Of a stretch of DNA of 64,000 nucleotides, positions 42,697 to 53,414 are shown in pieces. The position numbers and the translations under genes were made by a program. A model generated the notes under the pieces. It ran no database searches and had not been told where the DNA came from. It worked only from the letters and a program-made list of their open reading frames with translations. Position 1 is the first letter of the stretch; every line of letters begins with the position of its first letter. This DNA is from Candidatus Peregrinibacteria bacterium (lineage in GTDB: Bacteria > Patescibacteriota > Gracilibacteria > UBA1369 > 2-02-FULL-48-14): the NCBI GenBank assembly GCA_018658105.1, contig JABHVW010000001.1, forward strand, positions 124,001 to 188,000. The letters are read 5' to 3'.

Positions 42697-45588
42697 TCAA
42701 AGCCCCATCTTTTTGAGCCATAGGCCTGTGTATGAAACCTTACCTTGCTTGGCTACTTCTTCTGGAGTTCCGACTGCAACAATTGTTCCGCCGGCGTCTC
42801 CCCCGTCTGGGCCCATATCAATAATGTGATCTGAACATTTTACTAGGTCGAGATTGTGTTCGATAACAAGTACGGTATTACCGCCATCTACGAGTTCTTG
42901 AAGCACCTCTACGAGTTTGCGTACGTCGTCAAAATGAAGACCAGTGGTTGGCTCATCTAGAATGTATAGCGTTTTACCTGTGCTGCGTTTTGAAAGCTCT
43001 GTAGCAAGCTTGATACGTTGTGCCTCACCACCTGAAAGAGTGGTTGCAGACTGTCCGAGGTGAATATAACCAAGTCCAACACGTGAAAGTGTTTCCATCT
43101 TAGTTTTAACCGTTGGAATCGCATCAAAGAATATTGTTGCTTCGTCTACAGTCATATTTAAAATATCTGCGATGTTTTTTCCACGGTAGCTGATTTCGAG
43201 AGTTTCTCGGTTATAACGCTTACCTTTACATGTTTCACAAGGGACATAAACATCTGGCAAAAAGTGCATTTCGATTTTGCGTAGGCCATCACCCTGACAA
43301 ACTTCACAACGCCCACCTTTCACATTGAAAGAGAAACGACCAGGTTTGTAACCTCGCAATCGAGCTTCTGGTGTTTGAGCGAAGAGATCCCTGATATCAG
43401 TAAAAATTCCGGTATAAGTTGCCGGGTTTGATCGAGGTGTTCGCCCAATTGGTGATTGATCGATGTTGATCAACTTATCTAGGTGCTCAATACCCGTAAT
43501 ATCGCGGTGAGCCCCTACCAGTTTTTTGCTGCGATTGATCACAGAAGATACCTTCTTAACTAGAATATCATTTATAAGTGTTGATTTACCTGAACCTGAA
43601 ACACCAGTCACTGAAATAAAAGTTCCGAGTGGGAAACTTGCATCAACTTCTTTAAGATTGTGTTCTATTGCGCCGAGAACATTTAGGAATTTACCATTAC
43701 CTTTACGGCGTTTCTTTGGCATAGGAATGGTCTTTTTGCCTGAAAGGAACTGACCAGTTACCGAATTTTTATCGGCCATGATTTGTTTAGGAGTTCCTGC
43801 TGAAACCACTTCCCCACCATGTTTACCTGCACCAGGCCCAATATCCAAAATATAATCTGCTGCTAGCATAGTATCTACATCGTGCTCAACAACAATTACT
43901 GTGTTTCCGCTGTCTCGTAGCTCTTCAAGAGTTTTTATTAGTTTTGCGTTGTCATTTTGGTGAAGCCCAATTGAAGGCTCATCAAGCACGTAAAGAACTC
44001 CAACAAGATGTGATCCGATTTGAGTTGCGAGACGAATACGTTGTGCCTCCCCTCCAGATAGAGTGTTGGCTGCTCGATTTAATGTTAAATAGCTAACTCC
44101 AACATGAGTCAGAAATTTCAAGCGTGATATTACTTCACGAGCGATTGGCTCTGCGATCATTTTTTGTGCTTTTGATAACTTTAGAGTATTGAAAAATACT
44201 TCAGACTCTGCAATAGACATTCTCGTTACATCTGCGATAGATCTATTATCAATAGTTACTGCAAGATATTCAGGTTTTAATCTGTTACCTTCACATGTAG
44301 GACAAGGAAGAATTTGCATGTATTGCTCAATTTTTTTACGAACATAATCTGAATCTGTTTCTAAAAATCGGCGTTCGAGATTTGGTATTACACCTTCGAA
44401 ACGTGTATTAAACTCACCATTTGAATTTCCGTCGACTGAACCCATTTGAATTGTATATTTTTGATCACCCGTTCCATAAAGTACGCGTTTTATATCTTCA
44501 TCTTTAAGTTCGTTAACTGGTTTATTCATTGAAAATTTATATTTCACAGAAACCTGTTCAAGAATTTTGTTATACCAAGTTAAGTGTGAACTAGATGATG
44601 CCCAAGGAAGAATTGCACCTTCGGCAAGAGTTAATTTTTTATTTGGAAGAACCATGTCTGGATCGATTTCTAATTTTGTTCCTAGACCATGACATGTTTC
44701 ACATGCACCGTGAGGACTATTAAAGGAGAAATTCCTCGGCTCAATTTCCATCAAACAAACCTCTGGATGGTTTTCACATGAGAAGTTTTCAGAGAATTTT
44801 TGTATCTCTTTTGTTTCATTGTCTAGAATCATCATTACTCCGTTTCCGTGCTGCAGAGTCATTTCTACCGAATCAGCGAGACGTGTTGAGTCTGGATTTG
44901 GAAGTTCGATTTTCACACCCGTTGAAAGTTTTTTGTATTCTGTTTTGTAATCTTTAACAACCAAACGATCAATTACTACTTCAATATTATGCTCTTTATT
45001 TTTATCTAAATCAGGCAATTCAAGAATTGAACAAACTTCGCCATTAATGCGAAGACGTACGAACCCTTCCTTTTTGAGAGATTCAATAATACTTATATGT
45101 TCACCCTTTTTACCTGAAACAACTGGAGCAAGTAGAAGAATTTTTCTACCTTCATCCATTGCTTTTACATGTTCTACAATTTGGCTCGGTGTTTGACGAA
45201 CAATTGCTTGAGTACAAATTGGACAGTGCGGCGTTCCCATTCTAGAGAAAAGCAGCCTTAAGTGATCGTAAATTTCTGTAACCGTACCCACAGTTGAACG
45301 TGGATTTCGAGGTGCAGTTTTTTGATCAATTGAGATTGCTGGAGAAAGGCCTTCGATAGATTCGACATCCGGCTTTTCCATTACACCAAGAAATTGGCGA
45401 GCGTAAGTTGAAAGAGATTCAACATATCTGCGTTGCCCTTCGGCATAAATTGTATCGAAAGCTAGTGTCGATTTACCTGAGCCCGAAAGCCCAGTTATTA
45501 CAGTCAATTTGTCTCTTGGAATCTCTACATCAATATTTTTAAGGTTGTGCATCTTGGCACCTTTCACCACAATTTTGGAAGCGGGCAT
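42697..45588 (-). CDS. uvrA: excinuclease ABC subunit A
   Basis: A 963-residue UvrA, the damage-recognition ATPase of nucleotide excision repair. It has two ABC modules with Walker [14 protein letters not shown] and [13 protein letters not shown]. The ABC signatures are [18 protein letters not shown] and [18 protein letters not shown], and the Walker B segments end in [12 protein letters not shown] and [12 protein letters not shown]. The zinc modules are [29 protein letters not shown] and CETCKGKRY. Length and domain order are standard. It has its own promoter on the minus strand. Confidence 0.98.
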   Translation of the reverse strand: MPASKIVVKGAKMHNLKNIDVEIPRDKLTVITGLSGSGKSTLAFDTIYAEGQRRYVESLSTYARQFLGVMEKPDVESIEGLSPAISIDQKTAPRNPRSTVGTVTEIYDHLRLLFSRMGTPHCPICTQAIVRQTPSQIVEHVKAMDEGRKILLLAPVVSGKKGEHISIIESLKKEGFVRLRINGEVCSILELPDLDKNKEHNIEVVIDRLVVKDYKTEYKKLSTGVKIELPNPDSTRLADSVEMTLQHGNGVMMILDNETKEIQKFSENFSCENHPEVCLMEIEPRNFSFNSPHGACETCHGLGTKLEIDPDMVLPNKKLTLAEGAILPWASSSSHLTWYNKILEQVSVKYKFSMNKPVNELKDEDIKRVLYGTGDQKYTIQMGSVDGNSNGEFNTRFEGVIPNLERRFLETDSDYVRKKIEQYMQILPCPTCEGNRLKPEYLAVTIDNRSIADVTRMSIAESEVFFNTLKLSKAQKMIAEPIAREVISRLKFLTHVGVSYLTLNRAANTLSGGEAQRIRLATQIGSHLVGVLYVLDEPSIGLHQNDNAKLIKTLEELRDSGNTVIVVEHDVDTMLAADYILDIGPGAGKHGGEVVSAGTPKQIMADKNSVTGQFLSGKKTIPMPKKRRKGNGKFLNVLGAIEHNLKEVDASFPLGTFISVTGVSGSGKSTLINDILVKKVSSVINRSKKLVGAHRDITGIEHLDKLINIDQSPIGRTPRSNPATYTGIFTDIRDLFAQTPEARLRGYKPGRFSFNVKGGRCEVCQGDGLRKIEMHFLPDVYVPCETCKGKRYNRETLEISYRGKNIADILNMTVDEATIFFDAIPTVKTKMETLSRVGLGYIHLGQSATTLSGGEAQRIKLATELSKRSTGKTLYILDEPTTGLHFDDVRKLVEVLQELVDGGNTVLVIEHNLDLVKCSDHIIDMGPDGGDAGGTIVAVGTPEEVAKQGKVSYTGLWLKKMGL

Positions 45589-45622
45589 AAGAAAATAACG
45601 TAATTAAATTTACAGTAGCAAG

Positions 45623-45651
45623 ATTTTACCTGACAAAAGCCGTTTAGGCAA
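45623..45651 (-). promoter_or_regulatory. uvrA promoter TTGCCT-N17-TAAAAT
   Basis: A well-spaced promoter on the minus strand, about 34 nt before the uvrA ATG. No LexA-type box is recognised around it. Confidence 0.6.
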
Positions 45652-45655
45652 CAGA

Positions 45656-46540
45656 TTATGCTTTACGTCTATGAGGAAGTTTTCGCCAAAGCACTTGATG
45701 AACGTGAGCTGGAGAGTTTTTTCCAACTAAATAACCGTATCCTTTTAAGTTTTCTTTCTCTTTAAATAGGTGATCTAAATATGAGTATCCGAAAATTAAG
45801 AATGGGACCATGAAGAAAGTAAGATTCATTTCTAGTAAAATATTGAATACTGCATGAAGACTTACAGCCAGTAATAACCCTTCGCTGTGTTTTTCAATTG
45901 CGAATACTCGGTTGCGTTTCATGTGAAGGATTGTGTGGAAGAAATTGATAAACGGGTGGCGTTTATTACGTTTTTCTTCTGCCCAAATTGGGTCTGCGAA
46001 ATATGCGATTCCGTAAAAGTAACCGTAAATTCCAGAGAATAATATGTGTGCGAAAGTTGAGAAAACAGAACGGAAAACAAAGGAAACAAATAGAATTTCT
46101 GTACCTTGGAATTCCCAAATATAGTAGAAATATAGGACATTTTCTAAGAATGCGAATCCTAAGGCTGCAATAATTGAAAACTCAATTGCGTCGTCTATAT
46201 TGCGAAAGAATCCTTGATCTGACTTTTTCACTACGTAGTGCTTCATGTACTCTTCGATAATTCCTACGAACATAAAGGCAAAAACACTGCCTAGCGGAAG
46301 GAATAAATATGGCGAGAAGCTAAAAACGTCTGCGCTGAATTGGTTTGTATAGTTGAAAATGTTGATCTGCGGAAGGTGTTCCCAGCTCCATTTGTAGAGG
46401 AGAATTGGGAGTACAGATGCGATTCCAAGTAAAAAAGTTTGCACAGCCTTTGGCCGGTAAACCGGGTCTTTTTTGTAGAATATGTAGCCCCAGATTACTG
46501 CTGGGATACAAGCCATTAATATGGTTATAAGGAATTGCAT
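45656..46540 (-). CDS. PrsW-family intramembrane protease-like protein
   Basis: A 294-residue polytopic membrane protein with the motifs of the PrsW/CPBP-related glutamic protease group: VGIIEEYMKHYVV (paired Glu), ALGFAFLENVLYFY, RSVFSTFAHILFSGIYGYF, and a late LLAVSLHAVFN. About seven to eight hydrophobic segments are visible. In Bacillus PrsW cleaves an anti-sigma factor; the target here is unknown and no anti-sigma gene is nearby. The C-terminus is basic (RRKLPHRRKA-like) and cytoplasmic. Confidence 0.88.
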   Translation of the reverse strand: MQFLITILMACIPAVIWGYIFYKKDPVYRPKAVQTFLLGIASVLPILLYKWSWEHLPQINIFNYTNQFSADVFSFSPYLFLPLGSVFAFMFVGIIEEYMKHYVVKKSDQGFFRNIDDAIEFSIIAALGFAFLENVLYFYYIWEFQGTEILFVSFVFRSVFSTFAHILFSGIYGYFYGIAYFADPIWAEEKRNKRHPFINFFHTILHMKRNRVFAIEKHSEGLLLAVSLHAVFNILLEMNLTFFMVPFLIFGYSYLDHLFKEKENLKGYGYLVGKNSPAHVHQVLWRKLPHRRKA

Positions 46541-46561
46541 TTGTGTCTGATATATCCTTAT

Positions 46562-46570
46562 ATTATACCA
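46562..46570 (-). promoter_or_regulatory. extended -10 of the PrsW-like gene
   Basis: TGGTATAAT on the minus strand, about 22 nt before the start at 46540. No convincing -35 is visible; the TG extension may compensate. Confidence 0.5.
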
Positions 46571-46583
46571 TAAGATGGGCTTT

Positions 46584-47642
46584 TTAGCCAGTTAGACTGC
46601 CCTTTTCTACGGTGTAGCACTTAATGTCTTTTAGGTCTTTTACGTGGGTTTTGGAGGTTGTGGTGATGATGCATTGATAGTCGCCGAGCAGTGTGCCGAG
46701 TTTGTTTTGGCGGCTGTGGTCGAGTTCTGAAAAAACATCGTCTAGAAGAAGGAGTGGCCGCGAGCCGGTTTGCTCTTGCATGTAGCGGATTTCTGCAATT
46801 TTCATTGCGAGAACTGCGCTGCGACACTCCCCACGCGAGCCGGTTACGGCGAGCGGGCGGTTTTCTATATAAATTGTGAAATCGTCGCGATGTGGGCCGA
46901 GCGTGGTGTTACCCATTCTTATGTCGCTGTCTTGATGAGCTATTAATTTTTCTTCGTAACGATCTGAATGCGTTTGGCTGACAATTTTAAGTTTTTCTTT
47001 GCTACCGGAAATTTCTTGGTAGAGTTCAGTGAGGTGATCTTTGAGATATGTGAGTAAAGCTTCGCGCTTTTCCCAGATTATTTGTGCTTCGGTTATGAGG
47101 CGAGCATCCCAAATTTCTAACTCCCAAGCTTTGGCCTGTCTATTTTGAATTCGTTTTAAAAGAGCGTTTCGTTGTTTTAATATTTGTTGATATGTGCCGA
47201 TTGCCTCGATGTAGCGCCTGTCGATTTGTACGAGAATGCGGTCGAGGTATTGGCGACGAAGTCGTGGGCTGCCACTTATAAGTTGCAGATGTTCAGGTGT
47301 AAAAAGAACAATGCGAAGTTGTCCTAGAAAATCTTTCGGAGGAACAACATTGCCGTGAGTTTTTACTTTTTTCATTTCTGGACTGCGTTGAAAAAATACT
47401 TCTAGTTCAGTTTCGTCGACGGCACCTTTAATTCTGCCATGTGGTCTGTCCCATTTTAAGGTTTCGAGAGACTTTCTTGCACGAAATGATTTGCCGAGCG
47501 CCAAAAATGCAATGCTCTCTAGCAGATTTGTTTTTCCTTGTGCATTTGGACCGATGAGTGCCACCAGATTTGAATCGGTGAAATCTATTTCTAGAGAGTC
47601 GTAATTGCGGAAATTTTCTAGTTTAAGCCATTTTAGTTTCAT
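46584..47642 (-). CDS. recF: DNA replication and repair protein RecF
   Basis: A 352-residue SMC-like ATPase that helps load RecA at gaps. Visible parts are the N-terminal LKLENFRNYDSLEIDF, Walker A IGPNAQGKTNLLE, ALGKSFRA, the VLFTPEHLQLISGSPRLRRQYLD segment (read as two parts), GPHRDDF, the signature-like SRGECRSAVLAMKIAE, and Walker B LLLLDDVFSELD. The length is normal. dnaA and dnaN are not adjacent. It is divergent from the DUF4112 gene. Confidence 0.96.
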   Translation of the reverse strand: MKLKWLKLENFRNYDSLEIDFTDSNLVALIGPNAQGKTNLLESIAFLALGKSFRARKSLETLKWDRPHGRIKGAVDETELEVFFQRSPEMKKVKTHGNVVPPKDFLGQLRIVLFTPEHLQLISGSPRLRRQYLDRILVQIDRRYIEAIGTYQQILKQRNALLKRIQNRQAKAWELEIWDARLITEAQIIWEKREALLTYLKDHLTELYQEISGSKEKLKIVSQTHSDRYEEKLIAHQDSDIRMGNTTLGPHRDDFTIYIENRPLAVTGSRGECRSAVLAMKIAEIRYMQEQTGSRPLLLLDDVFSELDHSRQNKLGTLLGDYQCIITTTSKTHVKDLKDIKCYTVEKGSLTG

Positions 47643-47682
47643 ATCAGCATACTATCACAGTCTTAATTTTCGTAATTTGATA

Positions 47683-47691
47683 TGTTATAAT
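47683..47691 (+). promoter_or_regulatory. extended -10 of the DUF4112 gene
   Basis: TGTTATAAT, a perfect extended -10, 24 nt before the ATG at 47716. The -35 region (TTAATT) is weak. Confidence 0.6.
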
Positions 47692-47715
47692 GTATTTGAT
47701 TATAACCCACATAAA

Positions 47716-48426
47716 ATGACAGATCATTCAGGAGGAGCGGCTATGCATGGTGGCCATGAAGAGGAGCCAGAAGTTGTTAATGATGCGCCGAATAGGCCAG
47801 AAGTGGATGAGCCTAATGAAGTGACTCAAGAGATTGATGAGGATCATGCGCTTGCAATGGCAATTGAAAATCAACAGGTGCCGGCTGATCCAAAGGAACA
47901 GAAGGCTTTACGCAAAAAATTGATGAAAAGATTGAGCAAAGCTAGTGGATCTGAGGGCCGTGTTGAGACTATGTCTAAGCTTGCGGATTGGGTTGGACTT
48001 GAAGTTTTGGTTGGTACGATCTTCCCTGGTGTTGGCGATGCTGGCACTGCGATTGTTGAAACAACTTATTTATTAGGAGAAGCGAGTCGGGCAAATATGG
48101 CATATTCTGGTCGTGCAAAAATTGTTGGTGCACAACTTTTGGATGCGGCGATTGGTGCAACTCCAATTGTTGGAGATGTTGCTGATTATATGTTTATGGC
48201 AAATAGAATTAGCGCAGCTGAATTCAGAAAAAACACAGAAAAATTGGCTTCTGAAGCTTTGGAGGCAGGCGTTCCTACTGAAGAGATTGAAAAGATCTTG
48301 GCTTCTGGAGCTCGTCTTAGAAAGGCTCTCGCAATCACTGGCAAAGTGGTTGGAGCGACTAAAAAGAAAGATGCTTCGAATAATAATGATGGATTTAAAG
48401 CTGCTGAAGACGAGATGGCTGCATAG
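47716..48426 (+). CDS. DUF4112 domain protein
   Basis: The start is the ATG at 47716, downstream of the extended -10; an in-frame extension to 47605 lies upstream of the promoter. The 236-residue protein has an acidic N-terminus (HGGHEEEPEV), a helical linker, and a DUF4112-like domain at about 85-185: LADWVGLEVLVG, FPGVGDAGTAIVETTYLLGEA, QLLDAAIGATPIVGDVADYMF, MANRISAAEF. The two PxVGD repeats are the family signature. The domain is membrane-associated in other bacteria and its function is unknown. Confidence 0.8.
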   Translation: MTDHSGGAAMHGGHEEEPEVVNDAPNRPEVDEPNEVTQEIDEDHALAMAIENQQVPADPKEQKALRKKLMKRLSKASGSEGRVETMSKLADWVGLEVLVGTIFPGVGDAGTAIVETTYLLGEASRANMAYSGRAKIVGAQLLDAAIGATPIVGDVADYMFMANRISAAEFRKNTEKLASEALEAGVPTEEIEKILASGARLRKALAITGKVVGATKKKDASNNNDGFKAAEDEMAA

Positions 48427-48430
48427 GACT

Positions 48431-48459
48431 TTGACATAGTAAACTTTTGGCATTAGTCT
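48431..48459 (+). promoter_or_regulatory. thrS promoter TTGACA-N17-TAGTCT
   Basis: A perfect -35 with 17-nt spacing. The expected transcription start is at or within a base or two of the thrS ATG at 48467, so the mRNA should be leaderless. Confidence 0.7.
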
Positions 48460-48466
48460 TTGGTCC

Positions 48467-50263
48467 ATGAATGATTCTGAACTTCCACTCGACGACCCTT
48501 TATACCAAATGCGGCACTCTGCTGCGCATGTTTTGGCGCAGGCTGTTCTGGATATGTTTCCAGAGGCGAAGCTTGGGGTTGGACCGGTGATTGAGCATGG
48601 TTTTTATTATGACTTTTTGTTGCCGCGAACTTTGATCCCTGAGGATTTGGCGATTTTGGAACAGAAGATGAAAAAAATTCAAAAAGAAGCGCAGAAGTTT
48701 GTGAGGCAAGAGACTGATCCGGCGATGACTGTGGAATTTTTGAAGAAAGCGGATCAACCTTTTAAGGTTGAGCTTGCTGAAGAATTTGCTGCGGAGGGGA
48801 AACAGCTCACTTTTTACGAAAATGTGAATAGAAAAGGTGATGTTAAGTTTGTAGATTTATGTCGAGGTGGACACACAGAGACGACAAAAAGTATTGGCTA
48901 CTTTAAGCTTAATAAAATTGCTGGTGCATATTGGCGTGGCGATGAAAAACGGCCACAGCTACAGAGAATTTATGGTCTGCTCTTTGCGCAAAAGGATGAG
49001 CTTAAAGCTCATATGCTAATGCTTGAAGAAGCGAAAAAACGTGACCACAGAAAGCTTGGTGAGGAATTAAATATTTTTACAATTTCTGATTTAGTTGGAG
49101 CTGGACTTCCACTTTTGAAACCAAATGGAATGGCAATTCGTCATGAGGTTGAAACTTACCTTTGGGACTTGCACAGGAAGCGAGGTTATCTACGAGTTTG
49201 GACACCGCATATTGCTAAGATGGCACTTTATGAAACTTCTGGGCATGCTGCAAAATTTGGCGCTGAATTATTTAGAGTGAGTGGTGCACATGAAGGCGAT
49301 GACTTTTGTATGAAACCTATGAACTGTCCACATCATATGCAGATTTTCAGTGATAACCATTGGAGTTATAGAGATATGCCGGTTCGATATTTTGAGCCAG
49401 CGACAGTTTACAGAAATGAAAAATCAGGCCAGCTTTCTGGTTTGACTCGTGTTCGTGCGATTAGCCAAGATGATGGACACCTTTTCTGTAGGAAAGATCA
49501 AATTGCTGATGAAGTGAAAACTATTGTGGAAATCATTCAAATATTCTTTGGAACGCTTGGAATGGGAGAAGACTACTGGATTAGCCTTTCTGTTCGAGAT
49601 CCTGAAGATATGTCTAAGTATTTGGGAGAGCCAGAAACTTGGGATATGGCGGAGGGTGCGCTTGAGGATATTTTGAAGAATGAGAATTTACCTTATAAAC
49701 GAGTTGAAGGAGAGGCTGCATTTTATGGCCCTAAATTAGACTTTATGTTTAAAGATGCAATTGGACGTGAATGGCAGCTGTCTACGATTCAGCTCGACTT
49801 TAATTTACCTGAGCGATTTAATTTGAGTTATATAAATGAGAATAATGAAAAAGAACGTCCGGTGGTAATTCATAGAGCAATTTCTGGTTCGCTTGAACGT
49901 TTTATGGGAGTGATGATAGAACATTTTGCTGGAGCCTTCCCAACCTGGTTGGCCCCTACTCAAGCTATTCTATTGCCAGTTTCAGATAAATTTATTCCTT
50001 ACTGTGAAGAAGTGAGAGATATTTTGGCTGATCTTGGTGTGAGAGTTAAGATTGATGATGCGAGTGAGAGCCTTGGCAAGAAAATCCGAAATGCAGAGAA
50101 ATCGAAAATACCTTGGATGCTAGTAATTGGTGAAAAAGAAGTTGCCGAAAGAAAGATTGCTGCAAGAAGTTATCACTCAAAAGAGCAAAGTGACTTTGAA
50201 TTAGATGCTTTTGTGGAAATGATTGCAGATGAAATCAAAAATCGTAGCCTGCCTAAGGTTTAG
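48467..50263 (+). CDS. thrS: threonyl-tRNA synthetase without TGS domain
   Basis: A class II synthetase of 598 residues (E. coli 642). It begins directly in the editing domain: MRHSAAHVLAQAV (HxxxH zinc/editing histidines) and VDLCRGGHTETT. The catalytic core has MKPMNCPHHMQIF (zinc Cys), RYFEPATVYRNEKSGQLSG, RAISQDDGHLFC and HRAISGSLERFMGVMIEH. The anticodon-binding domain follows (GAFPTWLAPTQAILLPVSDKF region). The N-terminal TGS domain of about 60 residues is absent. No T-box or ThrRS-type leader exists because the promoter abuts the start. Confidence 0.97.
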   Translation: MNDSELPLDDPLYQMRHSAAHVLAQAVLDMFPEAKLGVGPVIEHGFYYDFLLPRTLIPEDLAILEQKMKKIQKEAQKFVRQETDPAMTVEFLKKADQPFKVELAEEFAAEGKQLTFYENVNRKGDVKFVDLCRGGHTETTKSIGYFKLNKIAGAYWRGDEKRPQLQRIYGLLFAQKDELKAHMLMLEEAKKRDHRKLGEELNIFTISDLVGAGLPLLKPNGMAIRHEVETYLWDLHRKRGYLRVWTPHIAKMALYETSGHAAKFGAELFRVSGAHEGDDFCMKPMNCPHHMQIFSDNHWSYRDMPVRYFEPATVYRNEKSGQLSGLTRVRAISQDDGHLFCRKDQIADEVKTIVEIIQIFFGTLGMGEDYWISLSVRDPEDMSKYLGEPETWDMAEGALEDILKNENLPYKRVEGEAAFYGPKLDFMFKDAIGREWQLSTIQLDFNLPERFNLSYINENNEKERPVVIHRAISGSLERFMGVMIEHFAGAFPTWLAPTQAILLPVSDKFIPYCEEVRDILADLGVRVKIDDASESLGKKIRNAEKSKIPWMLVIGEKEVAERKIAARSYHSKEQSDFELDAFVEMIADEIKNRSLPKV

Positions 50264-53200
50264 GCTGATTGACTGTACGTTGGCCTTTTGACTGCCTGTA
50301 TGCTTGTAGTTGAGCTTCGTAAGTATCAACAAGCTGAGGTGTTGTTTTACCACCAATCGCGTTGACTGCTGCATTGTGCTTTCTATGATCCTCTTTAACT
50401 CTGGCCATCATAGCTTGTACTCCAGGAGCCTCTTGGCTAATTAAATGACCAATCAAACCTGAGAAGCCTTTGAAAACGTCATCCATAGTTTTTGGTGGAT
50501 TGCCTCCAAAATCGTAATGGTATGTGCCTTGAACATATGAAACTAACTCAGCAACTTCTGCCTCACTTGGTTCAGCAGATTGAAAGACCATAGAGAATAT
50601 TCTTTCGTCAATTAAGCTTAAGTATTCACGAGTTTTATTATTGAAATCATTACTTTTTCTAGAGTCATCACCTGAACGGAAATATTTACCAATTGTTTTA
50701 CCAGCATTACGAGGCTTGGTGTTTCGCATTGTATCTGTCCACCTTACCCAAGTATTTTCCTTTCTATACATGCGTCCTTCCAAAATCGAATCCCATCTTA
50801 CAAAGTTTGCGATAATATTTTGCATTACTGCGTGCCCCTCTCCTTCAGAAGCTTCATTTACCATGTCGAAGTTTTCGATTACATTTTCAAGAGTATCCAA
50901 ATGACTAACCGTAGTACTTTGAATCGCTGTTTCTTCAAGCTGAGAGCCATCGTTTTTCACACGTAGTTGTTGCTCAATAGCTGAATCACTCACATATGGC
51001 AGGTAAAGCCAAACTAGATCATGATCAAAGGGTTTACCTCCAGACATGGATTTGTTCAGACGATCGCTTGGACCTTTGGATGCCATAGCATGTGAATGAT
51101 ACCAACGTTTAAATACAGGACCTGCTTCGTAGGTCACTGGTAAACCATTTGCACCTGTATCCATTTTGGCAATTTCTACATAGTCTTCAAACTCAAATGT
51201 ATTGAATATTTCGATTGCTGGGTAATCATTCATCATTTTACCAATCAATGTAGTTGCAAGTTTTTCGGTCAATAGTCCATGAGCAACACCCTGAATTAGA
51301 TGGTATAGACCATCTTCAGGAGCAGCATAACCACCATCAATTACATTGAATTCAACTGCCGCTTCGTAACGTGCAGGATCAGGTTTTGAATCAGCACCAA
51401 TTGTCAGCTGATCTTTAAGTATCTTAATAATAATCGAAGAAAGTCCACCAGGCGTACTACGAGAGGTTGCCTTAAACTCTTCGAGGTATTTTTCTTTGGC
51501 TGAATTGTATGCAGATTCGTTTTGATTATTTAGAGTCATGAACATATCGTAATCACCCCAAATTTGTCCGAGAGCCTGACGTACATTTTCGTGAAATTTC
51601 ACCCTATCTAGAGTGATAGCTTTCATTTTACTTGTATCAAACCAAATACGATTTTGTAGTTTATTGAAACGCTCAAGAATTGCTGGGTCTGTCCAGTCCA
51701 TCCAACCTTTTTCTGAAAGTAGTTCGATACAAGCCTTTAACTGATCGGCATTTGTAGCGACCCTTGCAATTTCTTGAATAGCCCATGGATCACGAGATTT
51801 GTAACTATCTTTGTAATTCTGTACACGTTCTTGCTCACTTGTATCTACTTTTTTGTTAAGATCTCCAGAGATTTGATCCAAATGATTTACCCATGGAATG
51901 TTACTTGTACCCTCTAAAAATTTTGTCATTGCAGCACCTCCCTCACCAATGGCCTTATCTTCTAAACGTGTGTATGAACGCTGCATAGATTCTGGAATAT
52001 CTCGTGAAACAAGGTGCCAATATGCACGTGGAGTCATCCAAGTTATTTTCCAAGGATTGTAATTTTTCCTTTTATCCATTGCACCCAAACTATCTTTTTC
52101 AGTCTTAATGTTATCAAGGATTTTCGGGAATTTTTCTTCAAGATCGTTTCTCATTTGATCGATCGCAGTCGATGCTTTTTCGATACCATCATTAATCGCA
52201 TTAGTAATTACTGGTACGCGCTCTTCTTCTAAATCACCAGATTCTAAAAAGGCAATTTGTGGCTCAATACCTTGAGGTAGGGTTCGTTTTTTTCCATTAA
52301 TTGTAAACTCTTCAGGTATTTCAGGGCCATCTGGATCGTTTGGATTTTTCTTAGTAAAAGGTGTATTGCTGTAGAACATGGTGTCCATGTCGCTTGCAAT
52401 GTTTAGGTTCTTTACGAAAGATTCTCTAACCTTTTTCAAATCAAAAAGTTCTTTCTTTCTTTCATCCTCATCGAGCCCTGGTTGTGAACTAACAGCTGCA
52501 ATAAGAGAGTCAACTTCAGAAATTGATTGATTGATTCCGCCTATGTAATCACTTAGAACAGGGTCGAATTCACGACGTTTCTTTTCTTTTAATGCGTCAA
52601 AAGCTGCTCTAGTTTCTGCTACAGATTTTTTCAATTCAGCGTTTGAAGCATATTCTTTAAAACGAGCTTCTTCATTTTCGATAATATTTGAGACCTCTTG
52701 AAGCTTTGGAATTTTCCAAGTTCCATCGAGATATCTCTCGTCCATTTCGCCTAAACCATCAATGTACCCTGGAAGGTCATCGCGGACTTTTTGTAATTGT
52801 TGCACCCATGTTTCAGACCTAGCATTATAAGCCTCAGGTGCACTTCTCCAATTTGTCTGCAAATTTGATAAGCGTTTATCGAAGCCATTTGTAAGCATGA
52901 CCTCTAGATCACTGACCAAGTTATTTCTTTGCTCGATGATGCTATTTTCAATTGTATCAATTGCTGCAAGCACTCCTGATTCTTCGACTTCATCACCTCT
53001 GAAACTTTGAATAGTTTCATCTGCAATGTTGAAACCTGCACCTTGTAAACGTTGAAGTTCTTCAACTTGGCTGGCAATTTTGCCTGCCCTATTTCTACCA
53101 AGTGCATCTGCAACATTCAATTCACCGCTTTGGATTTTTTTTCGAATTTTGCGGAAATATCCAAGGTTATTTTGCAAAGAGTGAAATTGAGCGATCACTT

Positions 53201-53375
53201 CATTTTGGTCAAGACCATTGAGTATATCGTTAAACTCATTGCTTTCTTGAACAGGGCCAGATTGGATTAGATCATCAATACTTGTGTCTGTCTCTTTACC
53301 ATAAACCAGAAATTCCTCCCCCATGAAGGGATTTTTTTGCTTGCCTCGGCAGTGCATTTTTTTATGGAATTTCAT
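50253..53375 (-). CDS. large soluble hypothetical protein of the VirB6-like operon (1,040 aa)
   Basis: No family is recognised. The protein is hydrophilic, helix-rich, and lacks a signal peptide or clear TM segments. Stretches such as FDALKEKKRREFDPVLSDYIGGIN and EKASTAIDQMRNDLEEKFP (each shown only in part) suggest coiled coils. The start could be 53375 (basic MKFHKKMHCRGKQKNPF) or the internal ATG at 53324 (MGEEFLVYG). It lies 39 nt after the VirB6-like gene on the same strand and converges on thrS with an 11-nt overlap. A cytoplasmic partner of the membrane complex is a guess from context. Confidence 0.7.
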   Translation of the reverse strand: MKFHKKMHCRGKQKNPFMGEEFLVYGKETDTSIDDLIQSGPVQESNEFNDILNGLDQNEVIAQFHSLQNNLGYFRKIRKKIQSGELNVADALGRNRAGKIASQVEELQRLQGAGFNIADETIQSFRGDEVEESGVLAAIDTIENSIIEQRNNLVSDLEVMLTNGFDKRLSNLQTNWRSAPEAYNARSETWVQQLQKVRDDLPGYIDGLGEMDERYLDGTWKIPKLQEVSNIIENEEARFKEYASNAELKKSVAETRAAFDALKEKKRREFDPVLSDYIGGINQSISEVDSLIAAVSSQPGLDEDERKKELFDLKKVRESFVKNLNIASDMDTMFYSNTPFTKKNPNDPDGPEIPEEFTINGKKRTLPQGIEPQIAFLESGDLEEERVPVITNAINDGIEKASTAIDQMRNDLEEKFPKILDNIKTEKDSLGAMDKRKNYNPWKITWMTPRAYWHLVSRDIPESMQRSYTRLEDKAIGEGGAAMTKFLEGTSNIPWVNHLDQISGDLNKKVDTSEQERVQNYKDSYKSRDPWAIQEIARVATNADQLKACIELLSEKGWMDWTDPAILERFNKLQNRIWFDTSKMKAITLDRVKFHENVRQALGQIWGDYDMFMTLNNQNESAYNSAKEKYLEEFKATSRSTPGGLSSIIIKILKDQLTIGADSKPDPARYEAAVEFNVIDGGYAAPEDGLYHLIQGVAHGLLTEKLATTLIGKMMNDYPAIEIFNTFEFEDYVEIAKMDTGANGLPVTYEAGPVFKRWYHSHAMASKGPSDRLNKSMSGGKPFDHDLVWLYLPYVSDSAIEQQLRVKNDGSQLEETAIQSTTVSHLDTLENVIENFDMVNEASEGEGHAVMQNIIANFVRWDSILEGRMYRKENTWVRWTDTMRNTKPRNAGKTIGKYFRSGDDSRKSNDFNNKTREYLSLIDERIFSMVFQSAEPSEAEVAELVSYVQGTYHYDFGGNPPKTMDDVFKGFSGLIGHLISQEAPGVQAMMARVKEDHRKHNAAVNAIGGKTTPQLVDTYEAQLQAYRQSKGQRTVNQPKP

Positions 53376-53414
53376 TTTGTTTTTATTTTTTGTTTTTTAG
53401 TTTTTGCCAGCTAT

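Noticed and set aside
42685-42720. Terminator between the Cys/Met enzyme gene and uvrA
   Set aside because: Only a 5-bp TCAAA/TTTGA pairing is available, too weak to support a terminator call.
47605-47715. Extended start for the DUF4112 protein
   Set aside because: It lies upstream of the extended -10 and overlaps recF; the added residues are Ser/His/Tyr-rich shadow sequence.
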